A stretch of 18,895 nucleotides of DNA from contig JACQHE010000004.1 of assembly GCA_016199185.1 (NCBI GenBank), forward strand, positions 1 through 18,895, written 5' to 3'. The notes below the pieces were generated by a model. The model searched no databases, was not told the DNA's origin, and saw nothing but the letters and a program-made list of their open reading frames with translations. A program made the translations under genes and the position numbers. The stretch is from Candidatus Gottesmanbacteria bacterium. GTDB taxonomy: Bacteria; Patescibacteriota; Microgenomatia; UBA10105; UBA927. This document shows, in pieces, positions 1 through 6,572 of the stretch; position 1 is the stretch's first letter, and each line of letters opens with the position of its first letter.

Positions 1-56
1 CGCTCGGGTTGCACCCTCGCTCCAGAATGACATTGCGTGCGTAAGTCCTGCCTCTC
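1..56. repeat. Fragments of common intergenic repeats at the left edge
   Basis: The stretch holds an imperfect inverted repeat around GGGTTGCACCC (about 6-16), then CTCCAGAATGAC, and then GCGTAAGTCCTG. These resemble short intergenic repeats seen in many bacterial genomes (a GTCATTCTGGAG type and a GGACTTACGCA type). That resemblance is from memory. GGGTTGCACCC also recurs as the centre of a hairpin at 10252-10270. No gene is visible here. Confidence 0.35.
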
Positions 57-75
57 CTCAATACAATATAGTAAG

Positions 76-831
76 CTATAAACCGGCCTTCAGGTATAAT
101 TTTTCGCTCTCGGCTAGCTCGCTCTCCCCATTGACCCCCAGTCCTACGTGGGTAAACGGAACACACAGGGCGGTAACGCGCTTCCCCTTGGCCACCGCCA
201 TGCGTACCAAGCTCGTGATGTAGTATTCTCCGGTCACGGAGGACTTGGGGATAGAGCGGGCATACCGCCGAAGAAACGCAGGGGAGAAACAATAAAACCC
301 GGCATTGATTTCCCGTATCTCGTGCTCACCTACCGTCGTAAGATCGCCCTGCTCACGGCAATCGATAACCTCTCCATGGGATCCGCGAATGATACGACCC
401 CAGCGGAGACGATCAGGATCTTCATGCGTCGTGGTGATCATCGAAACTGCCCCGCGTACCCGGCGATGACATGCAAGAAGCTTTTTCACCGTCCGGGGTC
501 GATAAAACATCGTATGATCCCCGTATCCGACGAGCACATCCGTCGGATGAAGGTCTGCGTTCCCCATCGCTTGTAATCCCACGCGCAAGGCGTGCCCCGT
601 ACCCAACCGTTTTGTCTGATAGGCGTAGATGACCTCACGGCTTCCCAGCACCGCTTTGACACTATCGGCAAAGGCCCCCACGACGACAATCGTACGAGTA
701 GCGACCGAAGCCATGAGCTCGACGCCGTAGACGATCATCGGTTTTTGAAGAAACGGAACGGTTACCTTATTGGCGACTGCGGACTTCATCCGCGTCCCCT
801 TGCCCGCTGCCAAAACGATGCCCACGATCAT
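76..831 (-). CDS. GlmU-like nucleotidyltransferase (N-terminal domain only)
   Basis: A 251-residue sugar-phosphate nucleotidyltransferase of the GlmU N-terminal (pyrophosphorylase) type. It would transfer a nucleotide from an NTP to a sugar 1-phosphate, most likely UTP to GlcNAc-1-P. Visible motifs are VLAAGKGTRMKS at residues 6-17 (nucleotide-binding loop), KPM near 30, QTKRLGTGHALR (QxxxxGTxHA-like) near 71-82, a GYGDHTMF metal-site-like segment near 101, EINAGFYCF near 163, and GVNGESELAESE near the C-terminus. The left-handed beta-helix acetyltransferase domain of full GlmU is absent. The start at 831 is chosen because AAAGGAG lies about five bases upstream; the frame stays open further upstream, but that part overlaps galE. 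It follows galE by 13 bp on the same strand, probably as one operon. The exact substrate is inferred. Confidence 0.85.
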   Translation of the reverse strand: MIVGIVLAAGKGTRMKSAVANKVTVPFLQKPMIVYGVELMASVATRTIVVVGAFADSVKAVLGSREVIYAYQTKRLGTGHALRVGLQAMGNADLHPTDVLVGYGDHTMFYRPRTVKKLLACHRRVRGAVSMITTTHEDPDRLRWGRIIRGSHGEVIDCREQGDLTTVGEHEIREINAGFYCFSPAFLRRYARSIPKSSVTGEYYITSLVRMAVAKGKRVTALCVPFTHVGLGVNGESELAESEKLYLKAGL

Positions 832-844
832 GAGAGCTCCTTTC

Positions 845-1861
845 TCACGTGCCCCATCCTTTGGGATGGCCGCGGTACCAGGTGAGAAGGGACGCGATGC
901 TTGCCTCCAGCGACCGCCCCGGACGCCACCCCAATACCGTGCGTGCTTTGGCAACAGATGCAACAATGCGGGCATACTCCCCCGGCCGTGTCTTTCCCCT
1001 GCGGCAGGGAAATGTCGTGCCGGTGGCACGATTGACTGCAGAGACAACCTCCAACACGGAACTTCCCCGACCGCTGCCAAGGTTGAACAGTTCGCTTTGG
1101 CCGCCGCCGTCGAGGTACCTGATGGCCAACACGTGCGCGTCGCTCACGTCTGCCACGTGGATGTAGTCGCGCACCGGTGTCCCGTCCGGTGTATCAACCG
1201 CAGCACACGTGAGCGAAAACGGGGCGATGCCCAGAGCAGCCCGGACGCAATTTTGCACGAGGAGGGTGGAGGGCTTCTTGGAGTCGCCGAAGCGCCCGTC
1301 ATCGGATGCCCCGCAGACGTTAAAGTAGCGCAATAGTACGTACCGCACGTTCTTTACCTTGCCGTACCACTGGATGATTTCTTCGGCCATGCGTTTGGAG
1401 GCTGCATACGGGTGCAGCGGTGCCGTCGGATGCGTTTCATGAACCGGGATTGCCTTGGCGGCTCCGTAGACGGCGCAGGTAGAAGAAAAGACCAGCGTGC
1501 CCACGCCATGGCTCACCATGGTCGCCAGAAGCGTGTTGGTGGCGCAGGCATTGTTGGCGATATAAAGCGCCGGGTTTCGGACAGACTGCGCGACGCTGCA
1601 AGAGGCAGCCAGGTGAACGACGGCATGGATGGGTGAGTGCCGCCTAATGATCGCTCCGAGATCACGATCGCTGCCGATATCCGCCTCGTAAAAACGGCAA
1701 CGATCGCTGCCAAAGATACCAGCGAGCGCCTCAAGAGGCTCCCGATAGCCGGTCGAAAAATTGTCAACCGCAATGACGCGGTAGCCCTTCGCAAGAAGCG
1801 TGTACGCCGTGACGGAACCGATGTACCCGCCGGCACCGGTAACGAAAATCGTTCGCTGCAT
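845..1861 (-). CDS. galE: UDP-glucose 4-epimerase (GalE)
   Basis: A 338-residue extended short-chain dehydrogenase that interconverts UDP-glucose and UDP-galactose (Leloir pathway, sugar-nucleotide supply). The N-terminus FVTGAGGYIGS is the NAD-binding Rossmann loop. DNFSTG follows at about 33-38, as in GalE. The catalytic pair is in HPYAASKRMAEE (YxxxK), with a SSTCAVYG serine segment before it. The segments RYFNVCGA, PVRDYIHVADVSDAHVLA and LGWRP near the C-terminus are also typical, and length is normal. The ATG at 1861 is preceded by AGGAAGGAT and by an extended -10 (TGGTACAAT). It is the first gene of a two-gene minus-strand unit with the GlmU-like gene. galT is in this window but not adjacent. 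Confidence 0.93.
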   Translation of the reverse strand: MQRTIFVTGAGGYIGSVTAYTLLAKGYRVIAVDNFSTGYREPLEALAGIFGSDRCRFYEADIGSDRDLGAIIRRHSPIHAVVHLAASCSVAQSVRNPALYIANNACATNTLLATMVSHGVGTLVFSSTCAVYGAAKAIPVHETHPTAPLHPYAASKRMAEEIIQWYGKVKNVRYVLLRYFNVCGASDDGRFGDSKKPSTLLVQNCVRAALGIAPFSLTCAAVDTPDGTPVRDYIHVADVSDAHVLAIRYLDGGGQSELFNLGSGRGSSVLEVVSAVNRATGTTFPCRRGKTRPGEYARIVASVAKARTVLGWRPGRSLEASIASLLTWYRGHPKGWGT

Positions 1862-1876
1862 ATCCTTCCTGCCACT

Positions 1877-1885
1877 ATTGTACCA
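1877..1885 (-). promoter_or_regulatory. Extended -10 promoter for galE
   Basis: On the minus strand TGG-TACAAT forms an extended -10, 15 bases upstream of the galE ATG. No good -35 is seen. The short remaining leader carries the Shine-Dalgarno AGGAAGG. Confidence 0.45.
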
Positions 1886-1888
1886 TGC

Positions 1889-1917
1889 TTGACAAGCCTC
1901 CCCCCGTGCTGTAGTGT
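1889..1917 (+). promoter_or_regulatory. Promoter for the secreted glycosidase-like gene
   Basis: A perfect -35 TTGACA (1889-1894) is followed after 17 bases by TAGTGT (1912-1917), a weak -10. The downstream gene starts at 1928 with GGGAGAAAGA in front of it. Confidence 0.5.
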
Positions 1918-1927
1918 GGGAGAAAGA

Positions 1928-3460
1928 ATGCGTCGCTTCCTTTTTCTATTGGCTGCCCTCCTTCTTATTACCGGCTCTATCCGAAACAGTCCAGGCTCCG
2001 TGTTGGGCGAACGAAAAGAATCCGTATCCGAACAAACGTCGTTATCGCAATGGATCCAAACCATGTGGAGAGGAAACAAAGACCGCGTGAAGGTCAATAC
2101 CCAACGCACGCAACCAACATGGGAGTTTAACCGCGAGGGAGACTATGAAGGCTGGGTCTTTGTGGAATTTGCGACGTTTACCTCGATGGGAACCGGCATG
2201 ATCTCCGGTACGACGAAACCCTCGCCTCCCGCCTCTCCCAAGATCAAAACCGATAACCTCATGATTAGTCTCCCGCAGGGTACCAAACGGATACAAGCCA
2301 AGCTTAGCGCCATCCCCACGCCGCCGGATGGGAGCAACGTTTTTTCATTCGCCGTCACCTTCCGGTATACGACGGCTTCCGGAACCACCCAGTCGCTCCC
2401 TCTTGTGGATCAGGGATCAGCCGACGGGATTGTGCGGGAGTATGAGGCGGTCATCCCGGAGACCGCTAGCGTTACGATGCGCTCCCTGGAACTCCTGTTT
2501 TCCAGCGAAAAACCGCAGCAGCAGATTACCGTCGACTGGATACGGCTCATAAGCGACACTCCGGGGCCATCACGCGGTTCCATAGGGTGCAACACCGGCA
2601 ACGTGGTGGAAACGCGCAAGGCAACGGCGGCCGAAGCCGGCGGTATTGCGGCCGGTCTCAAAGCGATCAAAGACGGTACGGGGGTGACCACCGTCGCCCA
2701 GGCTTTTCCTTCCTCCTCGACCCAAAAGGACTGGCACGTGTTTTTTGACGCAGCGGAGAATTTCGACATGAAGGTCATCCCATTCTTTGGCCTGGAAGCG
2801 CCTCCGAAGTGGAACGGGAAATCGTTTGATCTTGGGATCAACGAAACCTTCCTCAAGACGATGAAAGACCATCCGGCGCTGTATGCCTTTTTCCTCATCG
2901 ACGAGCCATTCCACGCCAAGCACGGTTGGAATGTGACGACGGAGCGGCTCCAGCTTCTGTACCAACAAGCCAAAGCCATCGCCCCCAATGTGCCCATGAT
3001 CGTCCAGTATAGCCGTGAGATCAGCAAAGCAGAAAACGGTGGCAACACGAAGTATCGGTTCGCTGCCGGACAATGCGATATCTGCAAGATCAGTGCTCTT
3101 GAGTTTCGAAACTACGGCCAAGGCAATGTCTTTGACCGCGACGCGCTCATCGCCAATCACACGGTGTCTCGCCGCGTCATCACGCGGGAAAATCCAACGG
3201 CACAACTCTGGAGCACGGTGCAGGTATTCGGGTCCGCCGGCGGCAAAAGCAGCTACTACATGCCCACGTCAAGCGAGCTCCAGCAGATGGTAGACACACT
3301 GTTCTCCGATCAGTTGCAACAAGAAGGGAAGCTCGACGGCGTGAGCTGGCAGGCGTGGATAGCCTTTGATACCGACGACGCCAAGCAACTCAATCTCTCC
3401 AAACCCCAGTTCGGCGCCCATCGCACCATCGCCCGATCCACCTGCGGCCGCGCCCGTTGA
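1928..3460 (+). CDS. Secreted glycoside-hydrolase-like protein (beta-sandwich plus TIM-barrel-like)
   Basis: A 510-residue protein that I cannot assign to a named family. Residues 1-17 (MRRFLFLLAALLLITGS) form a signal peptide or N-terminal anchor, so it acts outside the membrane. Residues about 50-215 are rich in beta-type segments (WEFNREGDYEGW, ITVDWIRLIS) and look like a carbohydrate-binding beta-sandwich. The C-terminal half resembles a glycosidase TIM barrel: IPFFGLEAPPKW, then DHPALYAFFLIDEPFH, where the Asp-Glu-Pro follows a hydrophobic strand as in the catalytic strand of many clan-A hydrolases, then VSWQAWIAFD near the end. The open frame continues upstream to 1637, but the ATG at 1928 has a signal peptide, GGGAG and a promoter. 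It converges with the gene at 3499-4161. Enzyme activity is inferred and no substrate can be named. Confidence 0.72.
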   Translation: MRRFLFLLAALLLITGSIRNSPGSVLGERKESVSEQTSLSQWIQTMWRGNKDRVKVNTQRTQPTWEFNREGDYEGWVFVEFATFTSMGTGMISGTTKPSPPASPKIKTDNLMISLPQGTKRIQAKLSAIPTPPDGSNVFSFAVTFRYTTASGTTQSLPLVDQGSADGIVREYEAVIPETASVTMRSLELLFSSEKPQQQITVDWIRLISDTPGPSRGSIGCNTGNVVETRKATAAEAGGIAAGLKAIKDGTGVTTVAQAFPSSSTQKDWHVFFDAAENFDMKVIPFFGLEAPPKWNGKSFDLGINETFLKTMKDHPALYAFFLIDEPFHAKHGWNVTTERLQLLYQQAKAIAPNVPMIVQYSREISKAENGGNTKYRFAAGQCDICKISALEFRNYGQGNVFDRDALIANHTVSRRVITRENPTAQLWSTVQVFGSAGGKSSYYMPTSSELQQMVDTLFSDQLQQEGKLDGVSWQAWIAFDTDDAKQLNLSKPQFGAHRTIARSTCGRAR

Positions 3461-3498
3461 TTCCCCCCCCCAACACATTCTGACCACAGGTGGCCAAA

Positions 3499-4161
3499 CT
3501 ATAACCTCACCGAGGAGAAAAACCTTACCATCCGCCCGTACAGCAGGCCAATCCAGGAGATAGCCGTTGAGGCACCTTTCACATTTCCCTTATCTTTATC
3601 TTTATCTTTATCTTTATCTTTATCTTTATCTTCTTTGACATCTTTTTCCTCTTTTTCCTCTTTCTCCTTTTTATCCTCTGCTGCTTGACCCAGGTTTGCC
3701 TGTGGCGGTGGTACCTGCGTCGGCGTGGGAGTCGCGGCAACGGTTGGCTCCGGAGTCGGTGTTGGCGCGGGAGTCGGTGTCGGTGTGGCAGTAGGAATTG
3801 GAGTAAGAGTGGGTGTGGGCGTGGGGGTCGGAGTGGATTCCTGTACAACAGCTGCTGGCGTCGGAGTCGGCGTTGATGTGGGGGTCGGCGTGTCCGTCGG
3901 TGACTGGACGCCGGGGGACGCAGGAGCCGGCGTCGCAGTTGCAACTGCTCCGGCGACGGCAACCGGCGCTTGGGTTGGGGATGGTTTTACTGCACGTTTC
4001 CCTTGAGGTGTAGGGGCAGACTCAACGATGCGTTGGGTCGATGCTTTCAGGACATTTTCTTCGGCGGGAGGTTTGTTAACAACATCCGTAATACTTGTCA
4101 CGACCGCGCCGATCACTCGGATGGAAAACAGCAATGCCAATGCGCTATACAGAAGCGGCAT
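3499..4161 (-). CDS. Membrane-anchored Pro/Thr-repeat and Lys/Asp-repeat protein
   Basis: A 220-residue low-complexity protein. Residues about 4-28 (YSALALLFSIRVIGAVVTSI) form a hydrophobic N-terminal segment, probably a membrane anchor or signal. Residues about 70-150 are a long series of (Thr-Pro)n blocks broken by Val/Ala, typical of an extended surface linker. Residues about 158-195 are charged (EDKKEKEEKEEKD, then KDKDKD repeats), encoded by a hexanucleotide array at 3592-3631. The last 25 residues are more hydrophobic (STAISWIGLLYGRMVRFF). No Shine-Dalgarno is obvious before the ATG. It may be a cell-surface or cell-wall-spanning protein, but no function is recognised. The repeats should make its length vary between strains. 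Confidence 0.6.
   Translation of the reverse strand: MPLLYSALALLFSIRVIGAVVTSITDVVNKPPAEENVLKASTQRIVESAPTPQGKRAVKPSPTQAPVAVAGAVATATPAPASPGVQSPTDTPTPTSTPTPTPAAVVQESTPTPTPTPTLTPIPTATPTPTPAPTPTPEPTVAATPTPTQVPPPQANLGQAAEDKKEKEEKEEKDVKEDKDKDKDKDKDKDKGNVKGASTAISWIGLLYGRMVRFFSSVRL
3592..3631 (-). repeat. In-frame hexanucleotide array (CTTTAT)
   Basis: About six to seven tandem CTTTAT units on the plus strand encode the Lys-Asp dipeptide run of the 3499-4161 protein. A period of six keeps the frame when the copy number changes. Confidence 0.85.
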
Positions 4162-4223
4162 ACGATCATCGTAACCTGTTGCGGGCTCATCCGCAAGTAG
4201 CCCACATTTCCTCTCAACGTAGA

Positions 4224-4421
4224 TTAATTTTTCGATGGAGGCGTCGATGGTCCGGGGTCTTTAGGCAAACTCTTCACCCCTCCTTCTGTCCCGGCATCTC
4301 TGCGCACGGCCGTGGGAAGACCTAAATTATCTTTCGTCGCCCCCCCACTCGCTCCGTCCGCAACGCTTTCGGGAACTGCTTCCTGTTCGGGTAACTTTAA
4401 TGGATCTACCTCTTGAGTCAT
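4224..4421 (-). CDS. Small hydrophilic hypothetical protein
   Basis: A 65-residue ORF, acidic and Pro/Gly/Ser-rich (for example LPEQEAVPESVADGASGG), predicted disordered, with no cysteines or membrane segment. No family is recognised. Support for expression comes from the promoter pattern: on the minus strand TTGAAC (4459-4454), an 18-base spacer and TATACT (4435-4430) would start transcription at about 4423, next to the ATG at 4421, so the mRNA would be almost leaderless. It is divergent from rplK. Confidence 0.45.
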   Translation of the reverse strand: MTQEVDPLKLPEQEAVPESVADGASGGATKDNLGLPTAVRRDAGTEGGVKSLPKDPGPSTPPSKN

Positions 4422-4442
4422 ACTATAGTAGTATAGTATACT
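4413..4442 (+). promoter_or_regulatory. Promoter of the ribosomal protein cluster (rplK)
   Basis: TTGAGT (4413-4418), an 18-base spacer and TATACT (4437-4442) predict a start near 4449 and a 50-base leader before rplK. The -35 lies within the first codons of the divergent small ORF. Confidence 0.6.
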
Positions 4443-4459
4443 CTTGTTACCTCGTTCAA
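4430..4459 (-). promoter_or_regulatory. Minus-strand promoter of a divergent pair
   Basis: TTGAAC (4459-4454), 18 bases, TATACT (4435-4430). It overlaps the rplK promoter in an AT-rich, nearly symmetrical stretch around ACTATAGTAGTATAG, so the two RNA-polymerase sites probably compete. Confidence 0.5.
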
Positions 4460-4498
4460 TAGCGAGGGAGAGACCGGAAGAGAAAGGTTTCGAAGATT

Positions 4499-4924
4499 AT
4501 GGCTACCAAGAAGATTAAAACCACAATCACGCTTCAGCTCAAGGCCGGAGAAGCCACGGCCGCCCCGCCGGTAGGACCAGCCCTCGGACAGCACGGACTA
4601 CCCATCATGGAGTTTATCAAAGCGTATAACGAGAAAACCGCAAAAATGAAGGGCGATATCATCCCCGCTGTTATTACCGTCTATGTAGACCGAACTTTCT
4701 CCTTCATTACCAAGCTCCCGCCGGTTGCCGCCATGATCAAAAAGATGCTCAAGCTGGATAAAGGCGGCGGCAAACCGAGTCGGGAATCTGCAGGAAAACT
4801 TACGAAAGCCCAAGTCGAGCAGATTGCCAAAGATAAACTTGCCGATCTTAACACCGATTCCGTTGATGCCGCAATGAGAGTGGTAGCGGGAACGGCGAGA
4901 AGCATGGGGATACAAGTAGAGTAA
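4499..4924 (+). CDS. rplK: 50S ribosomal protein L11
   Basis: A 141-residue L11 of normal length. It binds the GTPase-associated centre of 23S rRNA and supports factor-dependent GTP hydrolysis. The N-terminal domain carries ITLQLKAGEATAAPPVGPALGQHGL (residues about 9-33, the classical L11 proline-rich segment) and MEFIKAYNEKTA. The C-terminal RNA-binding domain includes KLTKAQVEQIAKDKLADLN and ends VAGTARSMGIQVE. AAAGG lies 12 bases before the ATG. It opens the L11-L1-L10-L12 set. secE and nusG, often upstream, are not here; instead a divergent small ORF precedes it. Confidence 0.97.
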   Translation: MATKKIKTTITLQLKAGEATAAPPVGPALGQHGLPIMEFIKAYNEKTAKMKGDIIPAVITVYVDRTFSFITKLPPVAAMIKKMLKLDKGGGKPSRESAGKLTKAQVEQIAKDKLADLNTDSVDAAMRVVAGTARSMGIQVE

Positions 4925-4925
4925 A

Positions 4926-4988
4926 GTCGTCAGTCATCAGTCTTCAGTCGTCAGACTGTCTGATAGCTGAAAGCTGATAGCTGAAAGC
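4926..4988. repeat. Heptanucleotide array between rplK and rplA (nine units)
   Basis: The bases fall into a strict period of seven: GTCGTCA, GTCATCA, GTCTTCA, GTCGTCA, GACTGTC, TGATAGC, TGAAAGC, TGATAGC, TGAAAGC. Two sub-families adjoin. The array fills almost the whole gap between the rplK stop and the rplA ATG at 4996 and leaves no recognisable Shine-Dalgarno for rplA. Confidence 0.9.
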
Positions 4989-4995
4989 TGAATAC

Positions 4996-5853
4996 ATGGG
5001 AAAAATCCGCGTCGCTACACTCGGTGGTGGAGAAGAAAAAGAGCAGCGCAGAAGGGCCGATGCCCGACGCCAGACCAAAAAGAGCAAAAAAGAGAAGGTC
5101 GAAGGACTGGGGCTCCATGGCGGTGAACGGGTAGCAGTGGTCGAAGGCACGGATATCAAACCGGAGTTTAAGAAGCTGGTCGCGGAGGTGGAAGAAGGCG
5201 AGAAGCAAGAAGCGAGAAGCGATAAGAAAAAAACGAAAAAGGCGAAGGAGCGATCGAGGCGGTATAAGGAGGTCGCGAGACTTGTGGATAGAACCAAGCT
5301 CTATCCCCTGGCCGAGGCTATCTCGCTCGTCAAAAAAACGTCGCTCACTAAATTTGACGGCACGGTCGAGCTTCACGTCAATCTCAATCCGGCAAGCCTG
5401 GGCGATACGAAAGGAGACTTTCGCGGTTCGGTGAGTCTCCCTCATGGCACAGGCAAAGAAGTGAAGGTTGTCATCGCCGATGATGCGGTGCTAGGAGCTA
5501 TTGAATCGGGCAAGATAGACTTTGACGTATTGGTCGCCCACCCTTCCATGATGCCACGCCTTGCCAAACTCGCGCGCATCTTGGGTCCCAAGGGCCTCAT
5601 GCCCAACCCTAAGACGGGAACGGTCGGAGAAAATCCTGAACGGCTTGCCCTGAGCTTGTCGAAGGGACAGATCAACTTCAAGGCTGAACCGGGCAACCCC
5701 ATCGTGCATCTGGGAGTCGGGAAAATAAGCTTTGAGGATAAGAAGCTTATGGAAAACATTGAAGCGATTCTCTCTGCCATCGGCCGCGGCAAGATCGCCC
5801 GCGCCACCCTCGCCCCCACCATGGGCCCGGGGGTGAAAGTGGCTATTTCCTAA
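4996..5853 (+). CDS. rplA: 50S ribosomal protein L1 with N-terminal extension
   Basis: A 285-residue L1, about 50 longer than usual. L1 forms the mobile L1 stalk and in many bacteria represses its own operon. Residues 1-88 are an added, mostly Lys/Arg/Glu-rich segment (MGKIRVATLGGGEEKEQRRR...). The canonical protein begins around RRYKEVARLVDRTKLYPLAEA. LNPASLGDTKGDFRGSVSLPHGTGK, FDVLVAHPSMM, LGPKGLMPNPKTGTV and the C-terminal TLAPTMGPGVKVAIS are conserved L1 segments. Two stretches are written by repeat DNA: GEKQEARSDKK (heptamers at 5200-5226, in the extension) and ERLALSLSKG (5638-5667, in the conserved core, with no change of length relative to E. coli L1). The initiator ATG has no clear Shine-Dalgarno. 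Confidence 0.95.
   Translation: MGKIRVATLGGGEEKEQRRRADARRQTKKSKKEKVEGLGLHGGERVAVVEGTDIKPEFKKLVAEVEEGEKQEARSDKKKTKKAKERSRRYKEVARLVDRTKLYPLAEAISLVKKTSLTKFDGTVELHVNLNPASLGDTKGDFRGSVSLPHGTGKEVKVVIADDAVLGAIESGKIDFDVLVAHPSMMPRLAKLARILGPKGLMPNPKTGTVGENPERLALSLSKGQINFKAEPGNPIVHLGVGKISFEDKKLMENIEAILSAIGRGKIARATLAPTMGPGVKVAIS
5200..5226 (+). repeat. In-frame heptamer array in the L1 extension
   Basis: GAGAAGC, AAGAAGC, GAGAAGC, GATAAG run with a period of seven inside rplA. They encode Gly-Glu-Lys-Gln-Glu-Ala-Arg-Ser-Asp-Lys in the variable N-terminal extension. Confidence 0.75.
5648..5666 (+). repeat. Dispersed palindromic repeat embedded in rplA
   Basis: CCCTGAGCTTGTCGAAGGG matches, from memory, a very widespread extragenic repeat. 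Here it is read in frame as LSLSKG within the L1 core, where other L1 proteins have a variable helix (between the conserved GTV and GQ). The distance between those anchors is 13 residues, the same as in E. coli L1. Confidence 0.7.
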
Positions 5854-5863
5854 CTACCGATAC

Positions 5864-5992
5864 CTAACCGTCCGGCCCAGGGTCGGGAGGAGGATAAGGA
5901 GGAAACGGAGGGGGAGGAGGCTCATCCTCCGGTCCCAATAAAAGCCCCCCTCTTAGGGAATAATCTTTTTTTGCGTAACTCGTATGTATCAC
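5864..5992 (-). CDS. Possible proline-rich microprotein
   Basis: A GTG-initiated frame of 42 codons whose second half is Pro-rich and acidic (GPEDEPPPPPFPPYPPPDPG, then DG and a stop). It is preceded by GAGGGGAG close to the GTG. Pro codons are mostly CCT/CCC with interspersed Phe, Tyr and Asp, which looks more like protein than a random tract, but the plus strand is simply GGA-rich, so low complexity is the alternative. A second reading starts at the ATG at 6001 and gives a 26-residue basic peptide ending GAFIGTGG. The rest of the 284-base gap between rplA and the protease gene shows a GGAGGA/TCCTCC hairpin near 5912-5932 and no other gene. Confidence 0.3.
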   Translation of the reverse strand: MIHTSYAKKDYSLRGGLLLGPEDEPPPPPFPPYPPPDPGPDG

Positions 5993-6099
5993 CTCCCCTC
6001 ATGCAATATTATTCAGATTTCTGTAAGGACTTACTCAGCTTTTGATATTGTATACGGTAAAACGCAAAAGTCAATTCCGATATCCGTAACCGATATCCC

Positions 6100-6128
6100 T
6101 TGCGCAGTGACCGTGTGTTTGCTACGAT
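6100..6128 (+). promoter_or_regulatory. Promoter for the aspartyl-protease gene
   Basis: TTGCGC (6100-6105), a 17-base spacer and TACGAT (6123-6128) with TGC in the extended position. The predicted start (about 6135) is next to the ATG at 6138, and there is no Shine-Dalgarno. This is a leaderless arrangement. Confidence 0.5.
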
Positions 6129-6137
6129 ACGACTGCT

Positions 6138-6497
6138 ATGGGAGTCACGAACGTCACGTTGCGCCTGAAGAGCCCGAGCGACCCGACAAAAACGGTCTCG
6201 GGAGAGTTTTTGGTCGATAGCGGCGCGCACTACACGGTGCTCCCTGCGGCCATGGCCAAAACATTAGGGCTCAAACCCTCCTACTCCCAAAAATTTTCCC
6301 TCGCGGACGGACGCATCATGGAACGCAAGATCTCTGCTGCCACGATCCGGCTGGACAATCGCGAGCTACCCGCGCCGGTCGTCATCGGCGAAAAAAGCGA
6401 TAGCGCGCTTTTAGGGGTTACCACGCTTGAAGCATTTGGCATGATGATCGATCCGTTTACACGACAGATTTATAAAAGCAAACTCATGCTTGCGTAA
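6138..6497 (+). CDS. Retropepsin-like (clan AA) aspartic protease
   Basis: A 119-residue single-domain protein with the retropepsin-like fold. The catalytic motif is FLVDSGAHYTVLP (Asp-Ser-Gly, residues about 29-41). The second hallmark is ALLGVTTLEAFGMMIDPFTRQI, the Leu-Leu-Gly hydrophobic segment followed by the closing strand. As a single-domain unit it would act as a homodimer. No signal peptide is seen, so it is probably cytoplasmic. It sits between rplA and rplJ with its own promoter, so it looks inserted into the ribosomal protein cluster. Family membership is secure, the substrate is unknown. Confidence 0.85.
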   Translation: MGVTNVTLRLKSPSDPTKTVSGEFLVDSGAHYTVLPAAMAKTLGLKPSYSQKFSLADGRIMERKISAATIRLDNRELPAPVVIGEKSDSALLGVTTLEAFGMMIDPFTRQIYKSKLMLA

Positions 6498-6519
6498 GAG
6501 CCGGCTGGTTTGCTATACT
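6490..6519 (+). promoter_or_regulatory. Promoter for rplJ-rplL
   Basis: TTGCGT (6490-6495), 18 bases, TGC-TATACT (6514-6519, extended -10). The predicted leader is about 47 bases and contains a small GTAGG/CCTAC hairpin (6541-6561) followed by GAGGG before the rplJ ATG. The L10/L12 pair thus seems to be transcribed apart from L11/L1. Confidence 0.55.
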
Positions 6520-6572
6520 TAAGAAGTTATCCTGAAGAAAGTAGGCATCCATAAGTCCTACCGAGGGAACAT

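Noticed and set aside
1637..1927. Upstream extension of the secreted glycosidase-like gene
   Set aside because: It overlaps galE in antisense and would bury the signal peptide; the ATG at 1928 has its own promoter and ribosome-binding site.
3481..3498. Terminator between the convergent genes at 3460 and 3499
   Set aside because: Only CCAC/GTGG with a two-base loop and no T-run.
3458..3563. Possible frameshift at the run of nine C just after the glycosidase-like stop, joining to a Pro/Ser-rich frame
   Set aside because: The stop lies before the C run, the other frame runs into the antisense of the repeat protein gene, and the glycosidase-like protein already has a plausible end.
3725..4006. 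Plus-strand Gly/Val-repeat frame
   Set aside because: It is the mirror of the Thr-Pro repeats of the minus-strand gene; no promoter or ribosome-binding site.
4179..4196. Terminator hairpin TTGCGG/CCGCAA between the two minus-strand genes
   Set aside because: Six-bp stem with no T-run on either strand.
4926..4988. CRISPR array
   Set aside because: Units are seven bases without spacers, and no cas genes are present; it is a simple tandem array.
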